Source of the DNA: Flavobacteriaceae bacterium
GTDB lineage: Bacteria; Bacteroidota; Bacteroidia; Flavobacteriales; Flavobacteriaceae
Length of the DNA: 64,000 nucleotides
Assembly (NCBI GenBank): GCA_021648755.1
Contig: JAKISG010000002.1
Coordinates: 1-64,000 of the forward strand
Reading direction: 5' to 3'
The position numbers and the translations under genes are program-made. The notes under the pieces are model-generated. The model did no database searches and was not told the origin of the DNA. It saw only the letters and a list, made by a program, of their open reading frames with translations. Shown here piece after piece: positions 45,093-53,619 of the stretch (within the stretch, counting starts at the first letter, position 1; every line of letters begins with the position of its first letter).

Positions 45093-45190
45093 GAGTTACA
45101 AATGAGTTACAACTATAAAATGATTAATTTACTTTTGCTTTTTTAAAGATACTGCAAATATAAAATGATGTAGTTATAAATGAGTTACAA
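45093..45190. promoter_or_regulatory. Three GAGTTACAA repeats in the divergent promoter region
   Basis: GAGTTACAA occurs at 45093-45101, 45104-45112 (11-nt step, one helical turn) and 45182-45190. ATAAAATGAT occurs at 45115 and 45160. The clustering between two divergent operons suggests an operator set; the protein that binds is unknown. Confidence 0.45.
45130..45137 (+). promoter_or_regulatory. Candidate promoter of the ECF sigma operon (TACTTTTG)
   Basis: TACTTTTG at 45130-45137; a second at 45262-45269 (with TTG 45242-45244) overlaps the TTG start codon itself. If the second were used, the start codon would not be transcribed, so the first is the better candidate, giving a leader of about 125 nt. 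Confidence 0.4.
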
Positions 45191-45266
45191 TCTTAGGCAA
45201 CAAAAAAATAGTTGTAAAACTGTAACAATTTAAAAATAACGTTGTCTTTTAAATAGAAACATACTT

Positions 45267-45845
45267 TTGCAAAATCAAAACCAAAATATCAAAGCCCTTT
45301 TAAATAAATGTTTAAAAGGAGAGCCAAGTGCTCAATTTGAAATCTACAAGTGCTATTACAAAGCAATGTACAACACAGCACTACGGATACTTAATGACAA
45401 ATTTGAAGCCGAAGACATTATGCAAGAATCATTTCTTACAGCATTCTCAAAATTGGACACTTTTAAATCAGAAAGTAAGTTTGGTAACGAAAATATACCT
45501 TTTGGGGCTTGGCTAAAAAGAATTATAGTTACTAAAAGTTTGACACAATTAAAAAAAAATAAAAAGATAGCGCATTACAATAATAATTATAAAACTATTA
45601 AAAATTTACAAATTATAAATGATCATGTAGAAACAGATTACAATACACTTAAAGTAGAAGAAATTTTAGAAGCAATAAAAAAATTAAAAACCAACTATAG
45701 TTTAGTATTGAGTTTAAGTTTAGTAGAAGGCTATGATAATGACGAAATTGCTCAAATACTAAACACAAACAATCAACAAGTAAGAACAACAATATCTAGA
45801 GCAAAGAATAGTTTAAGAAAAATATTAGGAAATATAAGCGTTTAA
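45267..45845 (+). CDS. ECF-type RNA polymerase sigma factor
   Basis: 192 residues: region 2 (KCLKGEPSAQFEIYKCYYKAMYNTALRIL, EAEDIMQESFLTAFSKLDTF, about 12-70) and region 4 (LKTNYSLVLSLSLVEGYDNDEIAQILNTNNQQVRTTISRAKNSLRKIL, about 135-188). The only canonical start before region 2 is TTG at 45267. It is the first gene of an apparent four-gene operon with a membrane protein, a DUF4097 protein and a head-GIN lipoprotein. Confidence 0.9.
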   Translation: MQNQNQNIKALLNKCLKGEPSAQFEIYKCYYKAMYNTALRILNDKFEAEDIMQESFLTAFSKLDTFKSESKFGNENIPFGAWLKRIIVTKSLTQLKKNKKIAHYNNNYKTIKNLQIINDHVETDYNTLKVEEILEAIKKLKTNYSLVLSLSLVEGYDNDEIAQILNTNNQQVRTTISRAKNSLRKILGNISV

Positions 45846-45855
45846 ATAATTTTAT

Positions 45856-46386
45856 ATGAATATAGAACAAACCTTTCATAAATTAAAAAATAAATTTGAT
45901 ATTGAAGAACCAAATATTGGTCACTTTAATAGATTTGAGGCAAGATTAAAAAGTAAAAATAAATCTAAAAAATTTAGCTATAAATATATTGCTGTAGCAG
46001 CAACAATTAGTATGTTATTTGGAATTTCATTTGCACTTATACAACCAAATAAAGGTGTCGAATTAGCAGAAATCTCACCAAAAATGGGAGAAACACAAGA
46101 CTATTTTACAGCAGTGATTCAAGAAGAATTAGAAAAAATTAATAAAGTAAAAAATATAGGAAATGAACAAATAATTAATGATGCATTTTTGCAATTAAAG
46201 CAATTAGAAAAAAATTACAAAAAATTAACTTTTGAATTAAAAGAAAGTAATAATAATAGTAAAGAAATTATTTTTGCAATGATTAACAACTATCAGCAGA
46301 GAATAACAGTTTTGCAAAACCTATTAAATAATTTAGTTAATTTTAAACAATTAAAAAATAGAAAAAATGAAAACAATATTAGTTAA
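45856..46386 (+). CDS. Single-span membrane protein, probable anti-sigma factor
   Basis: 176 residues: a cytoplasmic N-terminus of about 42 residues, one membrane span (about 44-62, YIAVAATISMLFGISFALI) and a periplasmic coiled coil (about 90-165). No conserved anti-sigma motif is evident; the role is inferred from its place directly after an ECF sigma gene (10 nt gap) and its topology. The end overlaps the next gene by 20 nt. Confidence 0.65.
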   Translation: MNIEQTFHKLKNKFDIEEPNIGHFNRFEARLKSKNKSKKFSYKYIAVAATISMLFGISFALIQPNKGVELAEISPKMGETQDYFTAVIQEELEKINKVKNIGNEQIINDAFLQLKQLEKNYKKLTFELKESNNNSKEIIFAMINNYQQRITVLQNLLNNLVNFKQLKNRKNENNIS

Positions 46387-47455
46387 AATAATTATCATTT
46401 TACTTTTTATACCCTTAGTAATTTTTGCTAATGGCGAAAAAATAAATTATAAAAAAACAAAGACCATCAATAAAGAGTACGATGTTAATGAAAATGCATT
46501 ATTAAAAATAAATAACCGTTATGGTAATGTAGATATTACTTCATGGAACGAAAATCGTATTGTTTTTGAAATTATAATTACAGTTAAAGGTAATGATAAA
46601 GAAATGGTGGAAGATAAATTAGATGCTATTACTGTTGATTTTGACAGTTCTCCATACGAGGTTTCGGCAAAAACAATAATTAATAAAAATAAACCTAAAG
46701 GATGGTTTTCTTGGTTTGGAAGTTACAAATTAAATATAAACTATAAAATTAATTACAAAATTAAGATGCCGATAAATAATGATTTAACCGTTTATAATGA
46801 TTATGGTAGTATATATTTAAATGAATTAGATGGTAAAGCAACTATTAATTGTGATTATGGAAAAATAGTTATAGGCTCATTAAATAATACAGAAAACAGC
46901 ATAAATACAGATTACTCAAGAAACTCAACCATTGAATTTATTAATAGTGGAAAAATAAATGCAGATTACTCTAGTTTTACTATTGAAGCAGCAAAAAATA
47001 TTGATTTAAATGCTGATTACACGACAAGTAAAATTGAAAATATTGAAAACCTAAATTTTAACTGCGATTATGGAAGTTTATATGTTGATAAAGCAAATTT
47101 TGTAAGTGGAGATGGAAATTACTTATCTATGACGTTTGGTAAAATTTATAAAAAGATTAATATAGATGCAGATTACGGCTCCATTAGAATTGCTGCTTTA
47201 CAAAATAATTTTAAATCCGTTAAAATTAATTCAGATTATACAGGTATTAAAATTGGAGTAAATTCAAGTGCAAATTTTAATATTACAGCAAAATTAAGTT
47301 ATGGTAAATTTAGTACAGAAGGAGATTTTAACTTTAATAAAAAAATAGTAAAATCATCAAGTAAGTATTATGAAGGTTATCATAAAAATAAAAATAGCAA
47401 CTCTATAATTAATATCACTACAGATTATGGTAGTGTAAAATTATTTGAATACTAA
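46367..47455 (+). CDS. DUF4097-family beta-helix-like exported protein
   Basis: 362 residues: signal peptide (ending VIFANG) and a repetitive beta region with recurring DYGS/DYSS/DYTT turns (NADYSSFTIEAAKNIDLNAD, NCDYGSLYVDKANF), characteristic of DUF4097 putative adhesins. It overlaps the preceding membrane-protein gene. The family usually accompanies ECF sigma/anti-sigma pairs in Bacteroidota; molecular function unknown. Confidence 0.82.
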   Translation: MKTILVKIIIILLFIPLVIFANGEKINYKKTKTINKEYDVNENALLKINNRYGNVDITSWNENRIVFEIIITVKGNDKEMVEDKLDAITVDFDSSPYEVSAKTIINKNKPKGWFSWFGSYKLNINYKINYKIKMPINNDLTVYNDYGSIYLNELDGKATINCDYGKIVIGSLNNTENSINTDYSRNSTIEFINSGKINADYSSFTIEAAKNIDLNADYTTSKIENIENLNFNCDYGSLYVDKANFVSGDGNYLSMTFGKIYKKINIDADYGSIRIAALQNNFKSVKINSDYTGIKIGVNSSANFNITAKLSYGKFSTEGDFNFNKKIVKSSSKYYEGYHKNKNSNSIINITTDYGSVKLFEY

Positions 47456-47510
47456 TAGATTTTAAATTAACATTTTAGATTAAAAATTATAAATAAATAA
47501 CCATTATATC

Positions 47511-48224
47511 ATGAAAAAAATAATAATTTTATTAACAGTATTAGTATTATCAACATCTTGTGCACAATCGCTTTCTAAAATAAAAGGAAACGGCAATATT
47601 GTAAACAAAACCAGAAATGTAGGAGAATACAATCAAATTTCGGTTGCAGGTTCTTTTCACGTAACCTTAGTTGCAGGTAATGAGGGTAAATTAGAAATTA
47701 AGATAGCAGATAACCTTCTAGAATATTTAATTACAGACGTTATTGATGGTAAATTAAATATTAAATGGGAAAAAGGGATTAATGTAAACACTAGAGAAGG
47801 AGTTTTTATTACGATACCTTTTACAGACCTAGATGCTGTAACGCTTTCTGGGTCAGGAGATATTATCAGTAAAAACACCCTAGAAACAGCCGTATTTTAT
47901 ACTGGTGTTTCGGGTTCAGGAAATATTACTTTAACTGTTGAAGCAACTAAAATTACATCTAGAGTTACTGGCTCAGGAGATATTACTTTAAAAGGAAATA
48001 CCAAGCAATTAGAAACAGGAGTTACAGGCTCTGGTGACTACCATGGTTACAATTTAAATGCAGACTATGTTGTTGCAAAAGTAACAGGATCTGGTGATAT
48101 TAATGTAATTGCTTTAAAAGAAATAAACGCAAAAATTACAGGCTCTGGAGATATTAAATATAAAGGAAATCCAGAATTACAAGACACTAAAGTAACTGGT
48201 TCTGGTAATATTACAACATTTTAG
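47511..48224 (+). CDS. Head-GIN domain (DUF2807) lipoprotein
   Basis: 237 residues: signal peptide with lipobox LSTSC (about 13-17), then a right-handed beta-helix with repeated GSGDI/GSGNI turns (SGSGDIISKN, TGSGDITLKG, TGSGDINVIA, TGSGDIKYKG), the hallmark of head-GIN/DUF2807 proteins. It is the last gene of the ECF sigma operon, 55 nt after the DUF4097 gene. Probably outer-membrane anchored; function unknown. Confidence 0.88.
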   Translation: MKKIIILLTVLVLSTSCAQSLSKIKGNGNIVNKTRNVGEYNQISVAGSFHVTLVAGNEGKLEIKIADNLLEYLITDVIDGKLNIKWEKGINVNTREGVFITIPFTDLDAVTLSGSGDIISKNTLETAVFYTGVSGSGNITLTVEATKITSRVTGSGDITLKGNTKQLETGVTGSGDYHGYNLNADYVVAKVTGSGDINVIALKEINAKITGSGDIKYKGNPELQDTKVTGSGNITTF

Positions 48225-48277
48225 TTCATTTATTAATAACTTTTACTACGATACTATTAAATAGTAAATTACATTAC

Positions 48278-48285
48278 TATATTTG
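48278..48285 (+). promoter_or_regulatory. Promoter box of tRNA-Leu (TATATTTG)
   Basis: TATATTTG, 24 nt before the mature tRNA 5' end. Confidence 0.45.
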
Positions 48286-48309
48286 TGGCATAATATAAAA
48301 AATTATAAC

Positions 48310-48394
48310 GTACATATGGCGGAATTGGTAGACGTGCGAGCTTGAGGGGCTCGTGTCCTTATCGGACGTGCAGGTTCGACTCCTGTTATGTACA
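48310..48394 (+). tRNA. tRNA-Leu (anticodon GAG)
   Basis: An 85-nt cloverleaf. The acceptor GTACATA pairs with TATGTAC; the discriminator is A and CCA is not encoded. The anticodon stem CGAGC/GCTCG carries loop TTGAGGG, so the anticodon is GAG (reads CUC/CUU). The long variable arm (GTCC TTAT CGGAC type) is typical of class II tRNA-Leu. The T arm is CAGGTTCGACTCCTG. Confidence 0.96.
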
Positions 48395-48405
48395 CTTAAA
48401 ATTAA

Positions 48406-48442
48406 GATGAGAAATCTCAATTATTATATGAGATTTTTCATC
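48406..48442 (+). terminator. Terminator after tRNA-Leu
   Basis: GATGAGAAATCTCA pairs with TGAGATTTTTCATC (one wobble) around a 9-nt loop, 12 nt after the tRNA. Confidence 0.7.
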
Positions 48443-48511
48443 GTTCCTAAAGTCACTCTATCGAACCTAATTTATTACCTTTTTTTTAACAAAATGTAGC
48501 GGAATTAGTAG

Positions 48512-48519
48512 TAACTTTG
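48512..48519 (+). promoter_or_regulatory. Promoter box (TAACTTTG)
   Basis: TAACTTTG, ending at the G of an in-frame GTG (48519) that is therefore rejected as start of the next gene. Confidence 0.5.
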
Positions 48520-48524
48520 TGTTT

Positions 48525-49340
48525 ATGATAAAAAGAATGTTTTTAGCAATGTTAATTATTTCTAGCATTGTTTATTCTCAAGAAGAAAACGAAGATCGAT
48601 CTCAAAAAATTAAAGGAAAAGTAATAGATGTAGCAACTCGATTTCCGTTAAAAAGTGCTCACGTACTTAATTTGACTTCGGTAAAAGGTATTGTTACCAA
48701 TCGTTTTGGAGAGTTTTCTATCTCTGCTAAAAAAGGAGATGAAATTTACTTTTCATATATTGGTTACGAATCTGTTAAACTAATAATAACCAATGATTTA
48801 TTGAAAAATGAAAATTTAGAAATTGCAATAAATGAAAAAACAGTAAGCATTAAAGAAGTTACTGTTAAAGCACATGAGTTAGTAGGCGTTTTAACTGTAG
48901 ATGCAAAAAATGTTCCTAACACTACACCTACAAGAGTACATATAAGTGGTTTACCTCAAGCCTATGAAGTTGGTTTACCTGAATCTCGTAATTATAATTC
49001 ACCTTTAGCCGCTGTTTTTAGTCCAATAGATTTTTGGTATCAAAAGTTAGGCAAGAAGTCTAAAGATATGAAAAAATTAAAAAAATTACGTAAAGATGAT
49101 AATCTGCGAAACATTATGGAGCAAAAATTTAATCGTGAGGTAATGTTAGAGTTTCTTGACCTTACAAGAGATGAATTAAATGACATGCTTAAAGATTGCA
49201 GGTATTCTAGTCGTTTTATTAAAAAAGCAAGTGATTTACAAATTGTAGATGCTGTAATTAATTGTTATGAAAATCAAAAAACACTAAATAAAGGTAAAGT
49301 AAGACAAGATGTTAAGCGCTATAAAGGAAAAGAAGAATAA
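48525..49340 (+). CDS. Exported protein with CarboxypepD_reg-like domain
   Basis: 271 residues: signal peptide (MIKRMFLAMLIISSIVYSQ), a carboxypeptidase-regulatory-like beta-domain (about 28-110; IKGKVIDVATRFPLKSAHVL, NRFGEFSISAKKGDEIYFSYIGYESV) and a C-terminal helical region (about 170-271) without recognised motif. It is not a TonB receptor. ATGs at 48525 and 48537 are both possible; the first lies close to the predicted transcription start. Confidence 0.78.
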   Translation: MIKRMFLAMLIISSIVYSQEENEDRSQKIKGKVIDVATRFPLKSAHVLNLTSVKGIVTNRFGEFSISAKKGDEIYFSYIGYESVKLIITNDLLKNENLEIAINEKTVSIKEVTVKAHELVGVLTVDAKNVPNTTPTRVHISGLPQAYEVGLPESRNYNSPLAAVFSPIDFWYQKLGKKSKDMKKLKKLRKDDNLRNIMEQKFNREVMLEFLDLTRDELNDMLKDCRYSSRFIKKASDLQIVDAVINCYENQKTLNKGKVRQDVKRYKGKEE

Positions 49341-49613
49341 TTCTCTTTTCTATATTATCATTCATATTTTTTATTACAAATAATTACTTGCAGTTTTTAG
49401 ATTTTCTTTAATTTCCTCTTTTCAGGATATTTTTTGTTGTATTTTATCAATAGGTATTATTTTATACGAATAAAAATTAACTAACTATTAAGATTTCTCA
49501 TGATACTTTTAGTCCTTTTTATTGTATATTTGTTATACTTAATAAAACGGGTTAATATAAAATTTAGTTTCAAAACTAAACAAATACAATTTTCTAATTC
49601 TGATATTTAAAAT

Positions 49614-50810
49614 ATGAAAAACGCAATACTTGATAGAGATTTTGATTTAGGAGGTGGAGAAATTGTAAATGTATCTACAGATGAGCGTATTCTTTTTAGT
49701 CCTTATAATATCTCTGCATATCAAATTGACTTAATAAAAAAATGTAGAGATAGTATAAAAAAATTAAAAACACGTATCAAAATTAGAAAGTATATAAAAA
49801 AATTTCCAAAAGTACCTCATTTTGAAGAGTTACTTGTTGTTAATGTATTAGCTTCAGGAACTGAAGAAGAATATGAAGTAGTTGTAAGAAAATTTTTTCT
49901 CAAATTCCCCAATTTTTTCTATGCTAAACTCCATATGGCAAGAGTATATTTATATTATGAACAATATAATGAAATATCAAACCTATACGGTGATACTTTA
50001 AAATTAAGTACTGCTTTTCCTAACAGAAAAGTGTTTTTTATTCATGAAATGAAGCAATTTCTTTATTTTTCAGTATCATACTTTATTACAAAAGGTAGAA
50101 TAAAAGCAGCGAAAGAAAGACTTTATCAAATGTCTACTATTACTGGGTCTTCTGCAGGAATATATAAAAACGCTCAAAAAATGATTAAATCCTATTGTAG
50201 TAGTTTGGCAGAAGAAAAAAAAGAATCGATAATTGTAACTACTAACTTTGAAAAGTCATTAAATAAATTTGACTTTTTACCTAAAATAAAAAGAAAGATT
50301 ATTAATCTAAATAATAAATTTAATAATGATAATCTCAAAGATAACTCAAATTTATTAGTTCAATCTCAAATTGCTGCTGAGAAATATCCTAAAGTGCCTC
50401 ATTTTAAAACTTTCATTGTACAGTATTATATAGCAAACAGAGATCATTTAAATGTTGTAGCTGCCGTTCAAGAGCTTTATAATTTACACCCTAATTTTTT
50501 ACTAACTAAAATCTTTCTTTCAGAACTATTATTAAGAACAGAAGATTTAGAATATGGAATTAAAAAAATATTTGAACTGTTTAATAAAGACTTAATATTA
50601 GATGTGTCAATACAAAAAGAATACTCTGCTGTAGAATATTTAAGTTTCTATTTTATTGCTGGTAAAGTTTGGTTGTATAAAAAAAGACCTGATTTAGCAG
50701 AAAAATGTTTAAATAACTTATCAAGAGTGAATACAGATAGTAATCAGCATATACTCTTACAAAAAGAAATAAGTAAATACTATACCAAAAATTATAATAA
50801 TTTAAATTAA
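49614..50810 (+). CDS. Orphan TPR-like protein with internal duplication
   Basis: 398 residues, no signal peptide. Two similar halves: FPKVPHFEELLVVNVLASG with FFLKFPNFFYAKLHMARVYL (about 63-115), and YPKVPHFKTFIVQYYIAN with LYNLHPNFLLTKIFLSELLL (about 260-315). The helix pattern is TPR-like (alpha-solenoid), so a protein-binding role is possible. I recognise no family. It has its own unit between a plus-strand gene and the convergent nitronate-monooxygenase-like gene; the 270 bases before it show no clear promoter. Confidence 0.6.
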   Translation: MKNAILDRDFDLGGGEIVNVSTDERILFSPYNISAYQIDLIKKCRDSIKKLKTRIKIRKYIKKFPKVPHFEELLVVNVLASGTEEEYEVVVRKFFLKFPNFFYAKLHMARVYLYYEQYNEISNLYGDTLKLSTAFPNRKVFFIHEMKQFLYFSVSYFITKGRIKAAKERLYQMSTITGSSAGIYKNAQKMIKSYCSSLAEEKKESIIVTTNFEKSLNKFDFLPKIKRKIINLNNKFNNDNLKDNSNLLVQSQIAAEKYPKVPHFKTFIVQYYIANRDHLNVVAAVQELYNLHPNFLLTKIFLSELLLRTEDLEYGIKKIFELFNKDLILDVSIQKEYSAVEYLSFYFIAGKVWLYKKRPDLAEKCLNNLSRVNTDSNQHILLQKEISKYYTKNYNNLN

Positions 50811-50858
50811 AAGCAAATATTTTTAGTATCAATAAAAGTTAAGTCTTCGTTAAAATTT

Positions 50859-51806
50859 TTACAATTTTAATACTGAGAATTGTTTTAGGGCATTATTATA
50901 ATCTGTAATGATTTCGGTTACAATTTCTGTAGCAGGTTTTATTTGATTGATCAATCCTGCAATTTGTCCTATTTCCAATTCGCCATTATCTAAATCTCCT
51001 AAGAACATCCCTTTTTTTGCTCTTGCTCTACCCAAATGTTTTTTAAGTTGTGCAGCCGTTGCATTTTGACTATATAATGCTTCTATTTCATTAAAAAATT
51101 TATTTTTTAATAATCTTGCTGGAATCAATTCTTTTAAAGTTAATACTGTATCTCCGTCTTTTGCTTTTACAACTTCATTCTTAAAATTAATATGAGCAGA
51201 AGACTCTTTACTTGCCACAAAACGACTACCTATCTGTACAGCATCTGCACCTAAAATCATTGCTGCAAGCATACCTTTGCCTGTTGCAATCCCTCCTGCT
51301 GCAATTAGCGGTATTTTAATTTGATCTGCCACCATTGGTATTAGTGTAAAAGTAGTAGTTTCTTCCCTCCCATTATGACCACCTGCTTCAAAACCTTCTG
51401 CAACTATAGCATCGACTCCTGCATCTTGAGATTTTAAGGCAAATTTTACACTACTCACTACATGTACAACTGTAATTCCGTTTTCTTGTAAAAATTTTGT
51501 CCATAATCTTGGGTTTCCTGCGGAAGTAAATACTATTTTAACTTTTTGATTTACAATTATTTGCATTATATCATCTAAATCTGGATAAAACAACGGTACA
51601 TTTATTGCAAATGGTTTATTTGTTGCCTTTTTACATTTTTGTATATGCTCTAATAAAATATCTGGATACATAGAACCAGCACCAATAATGCCTAATCCTC
51701 CTGCATTACTAACCGCTGCTGCTAACTTATAACCACTTACCCAAACCATGCCTGCTTGTATTAATGGATATTTTATATTAAAAAGTGATGTTATTTTGTT
51801 TCTCAA
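50859..51806 (-). CDS. Nitronate monooxygenase-like flavoprotein
   Basis: 315 residues, an FMN-binding TIM barrel: IKYPLIQAGMVWVSGYKLAAAVSNAGGLGIIGAGSM (in part; near the N-terminus), GGHNGREE, IPLIAAGGIATGKGM and LGADAVQIGSRFVA. Members oxidise nitronates or act as enoyl reductases (FabK-like), and the sequence does not settle which. Start: TTG at 51806 (MRNKITSLFNIKYP-like, as in relatives). The longer TTG at 51833 lies inside a terminator hairpin and is rejected. Confidence 0.85.
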   Translation of the reverse strand: MRNKITSLFNIKYPLIQAGMVWVSGYKLAAAVSNAGGLGIIGAGSMYPDILLEHIQKCKKATNKPFAINVPLFYPDLDDIMQIIVNQKVKIVFTSAGNPRLWTKFLQENGITVVHVVSSVKFALKSQDAGVDAIVAEGFEAGGHNGREETTTFTLIPMVADQIKIPLIAAGGIATGKGMLAAMILGADAVQIGSRFVASKESSAHINFKNEVVKAKDGDTVLTLKELIPARLLKNKFFNEIEALYSQNATAAQLKKHLGRARAKKGMFLGDLDNGELEIGQIAGLINQIKPATEIVTEIITDYNNALKQFSVLKL

Positions 51807-51831
51807 TTTTAAAAAATTTGGATAAATATAC

Positions 51832-51870
51832 AAAAAACAGTTGTAATTACTTAAATTACAGCTGTTTTTT
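51832..51870 (-). terminator. Terminator after the subtilase gene
   Basis: 17-bp arms (AAAAAACAGTTGTAATT with AATTACAGCTGTTTTTT, one wobble) around a 5-nt loop, 12 nt after the subtilase stop, with T-runs on both strands. Confidence 0.88.
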
Positions 51871-51881
51871 ATAAGGGAATT

Positions 51882-53492
51882 TTAATTTTTAATTATTTTA
51901 AAGGTTTTAGTATTTAAATTATCAAAATTTAATACGACTAAATAAACTCCATCATTTAAATCTTTGACACTAAACGATGTAGTATTCATTTTTTTACTTA
52001 AAATTAACTCTCCTAAAGTGTTGAATATTTGAATATTACGCGTGTTTTCGTCATTTATTCCGTTAAGATGAATTTTATCTTTAGAAGGGTTTGGGTATAA
52101 AGTTAAACTTGCTAATTCATTATCATTTACATTAGCAACTGCATTAAATGCATTTTCTAAATTTGGTATCCCGAAACCTTCTTGATCTGTTGGGTTATTG
52201 TATAAATGAGCTGACTCTCTGATAGCTTGCATAATTTCAAAATTAGTTTTATTAGGGTAAGCTTGCCAAAAACTTGCAATTGCTCCTGCCATAATTGGCG
52301 AAGAAAATGAAGTGCCATTAGCTGTAGTAATAGAGCCACTACTATTAACGATTGTTGTATTAAGACCTTTAGCCAAAACATCTGGTTTTATTTGCCCGTC
52401 AGAAGTCGGTCCATAAGAACTGAAACCTGCAATATTTCCGTTACCATCAACGGCACCAACTGTAAAGACATTATCGCCATCTGCAGGTGCCGTAATATAG
52501 TGCCAAGAATTATTTCCGGAGTTTCCTGCGGAGTTACAAACAAGTATACCTTTTGATGCTGCAATATTTGCGCCTCTAGTTATAAAAGTAGTATCTCCAT
52601 CCATATCTGCATAAGTATAGTTATACCTACTATCATCAAAGGTACTATAACCTAATGAAGTATTAATTATATCTACACCATATTCGTCTGCTCTTTCGGC
52701 AGCTTCTACCCAATAACTTTCTTCTAAAGGGGTTTCGCTTTGGTTGTCTTCAGTAATAAACAAATAAAATGTAGCATCTATAGCTGTACCAACTAATTGC
52801 CCGTCCTTTTTACCTGCAATTGTTGATAAGACACTTAAACCGTGTGAACCTCTAGCGTAAATATTAGTATTTCTTTCTATAAAATTATAACCTCCTAATA
52901 TTTGTTCATTATCTCTAATATAGTTAAAGGTATCCAAAAAATCTACACCAGGAAAGCCGTTATCCATTACAGCAATCATCATACCTGCACCAGTATAATC
53001 GTTTTCATGTAAATAATCTACGCTTATTTGTTGTGTTTGATTGTATGAATCACCATAATTATAGATTATTTTATGAGTTTCATCTTGAAAATTAAATTTA
53101 TCTATTGGTTTTAAATTTTGGTTGCGTGTATTTAAATTAGTTGCTGCGAACTCAATATGGTCAATAAAAGATAGTGTAGATAATGCATTGATATTTGATT
53201 CTGACCCTAAAATATGTACTGCATTTAACCATTTTGAAGTTGCTTTTACGGTTATTCCTGTTGCATTTTCTACTTGATCAACATAGATCTGTGTAATTGG
53301 TGCATCTGTATCATCTAGAGTAATACCTTGCCTTGTTCGTCTGTCTAAAGAGCGTTGTGTCATTACCGATAAAGGGTTTGCATAAAAAGCAGCAACATCT
53401 TGTTTGTCATTAAAGTACACCCAAGCGTGCTCTTGAGCAAAAGATTGTATAGAGAGTACTAAAATTAGGATAAGAATATTATTTTTTTTCAT
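51882..53492 (-). CDS. T9SS-secreted subtilisin-like serine protease (S8)
   Basis: 536 residues: signal peptide (about 1-20), a pro-region (about 21-130), an S8 domain with catalytic D177 (MIAVMDNGF), H218 (RGSHGLSVLSTIAG), oxyanion N324 (NSAGNSG) and S395 (NGTSFSSPIMAG), and a T9SS type A domain (about 465-536; LTLYPNPSKDKIHLNG, IFNTLGELI). All catalytic residues are present, so it should be an active surface or secreted protease. The TTG at 53528 was rejected in favour of the ATG directly before the signal peptide. Confidence 0.94.
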   Translation of the reverse strand: MKKNNILILILVLSIQSFAQEHAWVYFNDKQDVAAFYANPLSVMTQRSLDRRTRQGITLDDTDAPITQIYVDQVENATGITVKATSKWLNAVHILGSESNINALSTLSFIDHIEFAATNLNTRNQNLKPIDKFNFQDETHKIIYNYGDSYNQTQQISVDYLHENDYTGAGMMIAVMDNGFPGVDFLDTFNYIRDNEQILGGYNFIERNTNIYARGSHGLSVLSTIAGKKDGQLVGTAIDATFYLFITEDNQSETPLEESYWVEAAERADEYGVDIINTSLGYSTFDDSRYNYTYADMDGDTTFITRGANIAASKGILVCNSAGNSGNNSWHYITAPADGDNVFTVGAVDGNGNIAGFSSYGPTSDGQIKPDVLAKGLNTTIVNSSGSITTANGTSFSSPIMAGAIASFWQAYPNKTNFEIMQAIRESAHLYNNPTDQEGFGIPNLENAFNAVANVNDNELASLTLYPNPSKDKIHLNGINDENTRNIQIFNTLGELILSKKMNTTSFSVKDLNDGVYLVVLNFDNLNTKTFKIIKN

Positions 53493-53619
53493 TATGTATG
53501 ATTTATAACTTGTAAATCTACAAAACATTTAAAACAGTATTTACCCTAAAATATTTTAGATGATTATGTGTTTTTTTTTTGGATTTTTAGCATATTTGCA
53601 AAACAAAATTATAATTATA

